64,000 nucleotides of DNA from Alligator mississippiensis (lineage: Eukaryota > Chordata > Crocodylia > Alligatoridae): positions 47,427,036 through 47,491,035 of the forward strand of contig NC_081829.1 of NCBI RefSeq assembly GCF_030867095.1. Direction: 5' to 3'. Each line of letters begins with the position of its first letter. Position 1 is the first letter of the stretch. Of this stretch, positions 58,440 to 64,000 are shown in pieces. The notes beneath the pieces were generated by a model. That model saw only the letters and a program-made list of their open reading frames with translations, was not told where the DNA came from and did no database searches. The translations under genes were made by a program, and so were the position numbers.

Positions 58440-58895
58440 CTTTTGGTCCCAAGATGCATTGCAGAGACAAGGAATATTATAATGGACAGCAGGGAAAAGA
58501 ATATCAGGATATGAAAAGGACCAAGTTGGGAGCACAAAATGCAAGCCAATTTATAAAGGCAAAGCAAACCCAAAATGTCAACATAAAAGAAATAAAAATC
58601 TTACATCCAATGCAAATTAACACATGATATTATGGAAAGCATAAAAATCTGTGAACTGAAAGCTGACACATGAGCTATAAACAGAGGATCCATCATAAAA
58701 ATCAGAGGAACTTGACACCACAGTAACAAGAGACTTAAAAGTATATTACATACAAAAACTAATGAAGCATAAATTCAAAAGCCTTAATCATATCACAAAG
58801 CATTTTCATTTCACAGGGTTTCATTATTAATAGCAAAAAAAAAGTTAAATAAAAAAGAAAACAACAACTAAACACTAGAGTCCTAGAAGAAATAC

Positions 58896-59018
58896 CTTTT
58901 TGTGTGCTGGTAGAGTTATATTCAAGTTGCAAATAGCTGTTTGTGGCAGTCCTCTTGTAGTCTTTGGTTCTTTCAAAAATGATAAACGACCACAAGGTTC
59001 TTGGCTGGTATCTCTAAT
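58896..59018 (-). CDS. ANK3: ANK3 exon, UPA domain part 3
   Basis: This 123-bp phase 0-0 exon encodes 41 residues beginning [20 protein letters not shown] and ending [11 protein letters not shown], the C-terminal part of the UPA domain. The acceptor is TTTTTTTAG and the donor GTATTT. The sequence follows the known ankyrin-G protein closely at this point. The intron to the next exon is only about 456 bp. Confidence 0.95.
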
Positions 59019-59596
59019 CTAAAAAAAGATATTGTACTAGTTGACCCAGAAATACTTGAAATATTTATTTGTACATTTAATATACTCTGGATTTCTGAAC
59101 CAGAGTATTTGAAAACTTTTTGTGCTTGACTCCTTTTCCAATAAAGAGGGGGCAAATTCCTGGAGAAGCCCATCAAAGTAGATCAGAGAACTAGAAGAGG
59201 TTGTTGGAGAGTTGAACAAAGTGTTCCCTTTCATGAAAAGTCACCTAATATGAAACCAAATGCCAGCTAAAGGAACTGAGCCAGGAATCAACTAGCAGAT
59301 CTTTCTGGGGAAGAAAATTATAATCACAGCCTAAATATTAGGTCATTTTAGGATTTTTGGTTTGATTAAAAACAAGCTTCTAAGTTACATCATTCCAAGA
59401 AGTAATACTCATGTGAATAACCTGAATTTCTCTCTGTCCAGCTTTCCACATGTGACTACTTGCACTCACAAAAGGGACCATACTTTCATTTGCACACTCA
59501 AATTGGTGAGGTGTTATTGTGTGAAAATGGTTGTTTACATATGTGTAACATATGGATGTGTGTGCTTGTGTTGGCAGGATAAGATCAGCTGCACAC

Positions 59597-60315
59597 TAAG
59601 GCTGTGCAAAATGGCTATATTTTTTTTTTTTTCAGATTTGGCATTACAGAGGGACAGTGATTCATTTCGGTGTTTCAGATTACTGTCCCATTTTGAATCG
59701 GCCAAATCTGTTTTGGAGTTTTGACTCTTATTCAGTGTTTTGGCCTTAGGCCATAATGGAGAATCACTAAAATGTCTATAACTTTGTCATTTATTGTCTG
59801 ATTTGGATGAAAATGGTAGGGATGGTAGCCCCTTCTGAGAGCATGAAGCCTACCAAGCTTCAAGAAGATAGGTGTAGGGGTTTTTGTGAAACTGCACCTC
59901 AAACTGTTCAAAGCAAAACTCATAACCTTTTCTGGCAGCATGCTGTCACCCTGTGTGCAGGGCTGGGGCCAGCAGCAGCACCTGAGTCTGCTCTGTGCAC
60001 CCTGCACCGAGTGCTGGGAACACTGGTGCTACCACTGGCCCCAAATCGCAGACAGTGGTCAGCTACAGATGTCAATCAGAGAAGTCATTTCCCCTGTTTC
60101 TTCCCCCTCCCTCTTCTGAGTTTCTGTTTCCACACAAGCCCGCCTCTGAAACATTCCAAAACATCCGAAACATTCCAAAATATTTTGGAAGGTTTTGTTT
60201 AATTTCGGACATGTTTTGGAGCCTTTCAGTTCATTTCAGATTTGGTGTTTCGAGCGCCAAAATGGGTCAAAACATCTCCAAAATTAAATGGCTGCCAAAA
60301 TTTTGCAGAGCCCTA
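59597..60315 (+). mobile_element. hAT-like non-autonomous element
   Basis: This 719-bp element starts TAAGGCTGTGCAAAATGG and ends ATTTTGCAGAGCCCTA, imperfect inverted termini. The flanks CTGCACAC (59589-59596) and CTACACAT (60316-60323) agree at six of eight positions, consistent with an old 8-bp duplication. The core around TATAACTTTGTCATTTATTG and GGATGGTAGCCCCTTCTGAG is shared with the elements at 63487 and 2286. Confidence 0.8.
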
Positions 60316-60633
60316 CTACACATCCAAACACATGATACTGGATGTGTAATCTCTTTGCTCACTGGAGTGATCTACCACTTGAGACTAAACACAGTGTGGA
60401 TAAAGAGTACCAGAGTAGGATTCTGTCAAAGGGCTGTGAACACATACTCTGACACTGACTTCCTCTTGTAACTTCAAAAAATCATCAGTAGACTCTCTCC
60501 CAGGTCATCTACCTGTTAAATAATGATAACAATCACTCCCCAGAGGCAGATTATTCGTATTAGATAGAACGAATATTGTTACATTAGAAAAAACATTTTC
60601 TCAGCCTACGTGGTCTGGTGGATTTACTTTTAC

Positions 60634-60759
60634 CTTGATAGAGAATGGCAGTCTGTTTTCCTTGAAAGCATAAAAATTAAAAACAAGCTGCTGCCCTCCT
60701 TTTGTCAAAGGGGCTAGATTTCCATAACAGTCAACATAAATGGGTTTTCCTTCCAGAAC
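60634..60759 (-). CDS. ANK3: ANK3 exon, UPA domain part 2
   Basis: This 126-bp phase 0-0 exon encodes 42 residues, [20 protein letters not shown] through [10 protein letters not shown]. It continues the UPA domain, which packs against the ZU5 tandem to form the ZZU supramodule in ankyrins. The acceptor is CAACAG and the donor GTAAAAG. It joins in frame to the exons on either side, giving ...SKDIE-VLEGKP... and ...PFSIK-IRDTSQ.... No frameshift or stop is present. A hAT-like element lies about 320 bp downstream in the following intron. Confidence 0.95.
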
Positions 60760-61636
60760 CTGTTGAAGCAAGAAAAGAGAAAGTTAAAGTCAGCAAAATG
60801 ATTCCTGTGCGATACAGCTCATAATTATGCCACTATTACCACCCACTTTGCAGCTGTTTATTCAGATAGAAACTCATCAACTATGCTATGTTCAACACTG
60901 ACCTAATTTTGCAGTACCATTAAATGACATTAGAATTTTTTAAAATTAATTTTAATGAATCGACAGTATTTATAATGAGTAGAATTGCTTAGAAATACAT
61001 CTTCAACTGTAGATATAACAATGTTTAAAATACAGCTTCAACTTTACAGTACAACTTTAACTATAGATACTGTACCTTACCATTAGTTGTATTACTTTTT
61101 CCTGCAAAAGCCTCCCATTTCCAAGACCAACCTGAGAAACTCAACTCAAGGCTGGAGATGTTTTTTAGACAAGGACGAGGTAAATCCAACCCACCACGAT
61201 GGGATGAGTGAGCAGAGCTGCTCCACAGAAACATTTCCTGATTCCCTAGTAACCCACTCCCTAGTGTCAGGTCAAGGGCTCTGATATAGAAATCTCCTTT
61301 TTCTCGGATTGGTCTGGTTCCAAATAGTTTCTACATACAGCCTTGTACAGTGGTTGTGGATCCTATTTGTGGGATCCTGGCACTCTAACCCATCTTTACA
61401 GACTGGAACCAGAACATAAGCTACTCACACACACACCAAAGAAAAGTCTTTAGCAGTATAACTGAAGGGGGGGAAAGGGTGACCAGGGCCGCAGCCCTTG
61501 AGAAGGCACAAACACAGCCACCTCCACAACCACCACAGGTACCACAGCAGTTGGAGATGCCCCATGTGTTGCAACTGCCCCAGGCATTGAGCTGCCCTGT
61601 TATACCTCTGGAAGTCTGTATGAATTAGAACTATAC
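60760..61636 (-). other. ANK3: ANK3 intron within the UPA domain
   Basis: AT-rich in the left part, more GC-rich at 61440-61620. No repeat or gene is recognised. Confidence 0.5.
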
Positions 61637-61865
61637 CTCAATATCTTTGCTTCTTGCAACTTCTTCAAAATTCTCTTGTTGCTCCAAAGTTTTGTCTACT
61701 TTATCATCAGTCATGCAGAAGCATCGCAAGTTGGATTCCACTGGGTCATTCATTTTGGCAAATATCACAAACTTGGCCATATAAGGAACACATATTAATT
61801 CTCTATAAAGCTGTGTGGCCAGCCCCACAGTTTCTAGTAATTGATGACAATCTGCAAGCCAAAAT
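61637..61865 (-). CDS. ANK3: ANK3 exon, UPA domain part 1
   Basis: Ankyrin-G is a membrane-skeleton adaptor that links channels and adhesion proteins to beta-spectrin, notably at axon initial segments and nodes. This 229-bp exon encodes 76 full codons starting [14 protein letters not shown] and ending [12 protein letters not shown], which matches the start of the UPA domain that follows the ZU5 pair in ankyrins. The acceptor is TTATTCAG before 61865 and the donor is GTATAG after 61637. The first base completes a split arginine codon, and the exon ends in phase 0. The preceding exon (ZU5) is not in the window. Family and exon order are from established knowledge of ankyrins; the boundaries are read directly. 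Confidence 0.95.
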
Positions 61866-62145
61866 CTGAATAAGAAAAGACAAACCATTAAATCAACTGT
61901 CATTATAAAAAGATTTTACTTCACAAAACAGAGGCCACAATTTTAAACAGAAGCTCTACTCCAGCAATAAAGAATTGTGCTAACACTAATGAAGCAAAAT
62001 GGGGACACTTTTTCATGGGGTAGAGCAATCTCTGTAATGAAATCCATGTTCTTCTGCCATTCTCGATTCATACAGTGACTGAACATTTCTCGGTGGCAAT
62101 AATGGGAGCTTTTGTTGCAATTTTATTGGAGTTTTAGATCGCTTA

Positions 62146-62594
62146 GGGCACATCTACATGAGACATATACTGTGGAGCTGCCTAATTAGCTCTGCAATAA
62201 AATCACAAAGTCTACACAGTCTATTAGACTGCAGGAAATGAATTAACCCTGCCACAGGTTAGTACTTGTAAATACAAGTATTATCCTGCAGTAGAGTTCT
62301 TTACTGCACAGCAATTCATGTGTAGACACTGATGGAGTTGGATGGGGCACAAGGGGGCTGCAGTTTGGGGACTGCCTGACAGCTAGCCCTGCACTGGAGC
62401 ACCTACATGCCCCAGCCAGGCCCTCTGCAGCACACTGAGTTGGGTCAAAGCAACTCCGAGCGGGCAGGCTGACACCCTGGGCCTTCTGCCAGCAAGGGCT
62501 GCTTCGACCTGGCTCAATGTGTTGTGGTCCCAGGAGAATGTGCAAATGCAGTGGAGTTTATTGCTGTGCATTAATAGCACATGTAGATGTGCCC
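62146..62594. mobile_element. Harbinger-like MITE with TTA target duplication
   Basis: The left end GGGCACATCTACATG and the right end CATGTAGATGTGCCC are perfect 15-bp inverted repeats. TTA flanks both sides (62143-62145 and 62595-62597), as expected for PIF/Harbinger-type elements with 3-bp TWA duplications. The 449-bp interior is non-coding. Confidence 0.75.
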
Positions 62595-62597
62595 TTA

Positions 62598-63486
62598 GAG
62601 GGTGCCTGGGATGGTAGCATCTGCATCTTTAGTCCTTCATGTGGGTGTCTCCTGTAACTATTCATTCTTAGTACTCTTAAGGACAAGCTTGAAGAGATGG
62701 TGTGTATTTTGTGGCTAAACACTAGGTAAATTCAATCTTGCTCCCATGGCTTGCACTGTACTCCTCCGAGTTCAATCAGTATTCACCAAAATACGATACT
62801 GGCCAAACTGGGAGAGAGATGGGAAGATAAAGCAAAATCCCACAAGTCTACATTGCTCGAAGAGATAAGACACTTCCCTACAGAATCTATATTACACTGT
62901 CAATTTCTCTGATTAAGCTTAGGAACATGGTAACAATTAGAATATCAGCAGACTACTAAACCATTAATTTGTAGTTTATTCAATGCTTTGCTATGATTTA
63001 TGTCTTTGGCTCACTAGCTCGATATCTTTTTTACATTTAAATCTATCGGTGAAGCATTTCATTATCATGAATGTGCTGCATTCCAAAATAAATACATGGT
63101 AGATCCTCTTTACCAGCATGTGCATTTTTAATGGAACTTATGTGAAGATCTAGTTAAATTCTTTTTGTTGCTGTTGATGATTTTTTAAAATCAAAATGTA
63201 ATTTTGTCATAATTTTGGCAAAACATGACATTTAGTCAAAAATAGCTTCTTTTGTGGGGACGAAAATCATTGTTGACATCCACATTTTTAAATGAAAGCT
63301 GCAAAATCAAAATTTATCCCCAAACAGAATTTATTTTTATTTTTTACTAAAAATGGTTACTGGATTTTCCTCCTGGAAAACAGTATTTTTTTGTTTGTTA
63401 CAAATTTCATTATTATTATTATTGAAATGAGAATTTCTCTGGGAAAAAAATTCCCACAAAAAAATGGGAGCTCTATTCATGCTTTC
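62598..63486 (-). other. ANK3: ANK3 intron segment, AT-rich
   Basis: AT-rich sequence with no recognised feature. The exon encoding the end of the ZU5 region, upstream of 61865, could not be found before the right window edge. Confidence 0.5.
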
Positions 63487-64000
63487 TAGGGCTGCGTGAA
63501 ACAGAAATCAAAATGAAATGGTGCTGTTTCACCATTTTGAAGGGACAGTGTTTCATTTCATCATTTCATTTCAAAGCACTGTTCTGTTTCATTTTGTTGA
63601 AACTGTTTCGCTGTTTTGACATGTTTCAACATTACACCCATAGGCTATAATGGGGAATCGTGAAAATGCCTATAACTTTGTCATTTCTTGCCCGATTCAG
63701 ATAAAAAAAAAAAATGCAGGGATGGTAGCCCCTTCCGAGGGCATGAAGTCTACCAAGTTTCAAGGAGATAGGTGTTGGGTTCTGGGAAACTGCACCTCAA
63801 ACTGTTCAAAGCAAAACTCATATCACTTGCTGGCTGCAGCAGCTTGCTGTCATCCCACATGAAGATCTGGGGACCTGTGCCCATATGGCACCTTGCACCA
63901 TATGGGGGAAACCCATATATCTGAACTAGAGGCAAGGATATAATCAAGCTGTTGGAAATGGACTATGACTCCAACTATTATTCTCAGGAACAGTAAGATT
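63487..64000 (+). mobile_element. hAT-like element, cut by the window edge
   Basis: It starts TAGGGCTGCGTGAAACAG and carries the same core as the 59597 element (ATAACTTTGTCATTTCTTGC, GGATGGTAGCCCCTTCCGAG). Its right terminus is not in the window. Confidence 0.7.

Noticed and set aside
1..64000. CRISPR arrays, bacterial operons, tRNA or rRNA genes
   Set aside because: The sequence is vertebrate intron and exon DNA; no regularly spaced repeats, cloverleaf or rRNA-like sequence was seen.

Overview
The window is vertebrate nuclear DNA. It carries the 3' half of one gene, ankyrin-3 (ANK3, ankyrin-G), read on the minus strand, so transcription runs from high to low coordinates. I placed fourteen coding exons by matching translated sequence to remembered vertebrate ankyrin-G and checking GT/AG splice sites and codon phase at every junction. 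They run from the UPA domain (61865) to the stop codon (9635-9637). The ankyrin repeats, the ZU5 domains and the promoter lie beyond the right edge. The 3' UTR runs left of 9635 and its end is not resolved.

The repeats point to a non-avian sauropsid, most likely a crocodilian: CR1 LINEs with typical archosaur 3' ends, many hAT-like non-autonomous DNA transposons with 8-bp target duplications, an old MIR-type SINE and Penelope-like tails. The species call is inference from repeat flavour only.

Layout, in transcription order: 64000-56590 holds UPA-domain exons, a 27-bp microexon and a small linker exon. 52256-44547 is one uninterrupted 7,710-bp giant exon (2,570 codons), the neuron-type exon of the 480-kDa ankyrin-G. 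43916-37593 holds three death-domain exons. 35154-31620 holds two C-terminal regulatory exons. 27095-26997 and 12554-12471 are two small phase-0 exons with the conserved ankyrin C-terminal motif. 9703-9635 is the terminal coding exon. The giant exon is a phase 1-1 exon, so skipping it keeps the frame and gives the short isoforms.

The introns left of 35 kb and the region below 9.6 kb are dense in transposon remains: a 2.7-kb decayed CR1, other LINE fragments, a 1,060-bp solo LTR, several hAT-like or Harbinger-like short elements, and a GC-rich inverted array at 18-19 kb. The introns around the giant exon are mostly AT-rich unique sequence.

I found no undescribed gene system. The points most worth checking are the alternative splice sites within ANK3, a possible exonised ORF at 27.5 kb, and some unusual transposon structures (a nested insertion in a CR1 tail, a LINE remnant with an SGNH-hydrolase-like ORF1 piece next to a reverse-transcriptase piece, and a fold-back element).
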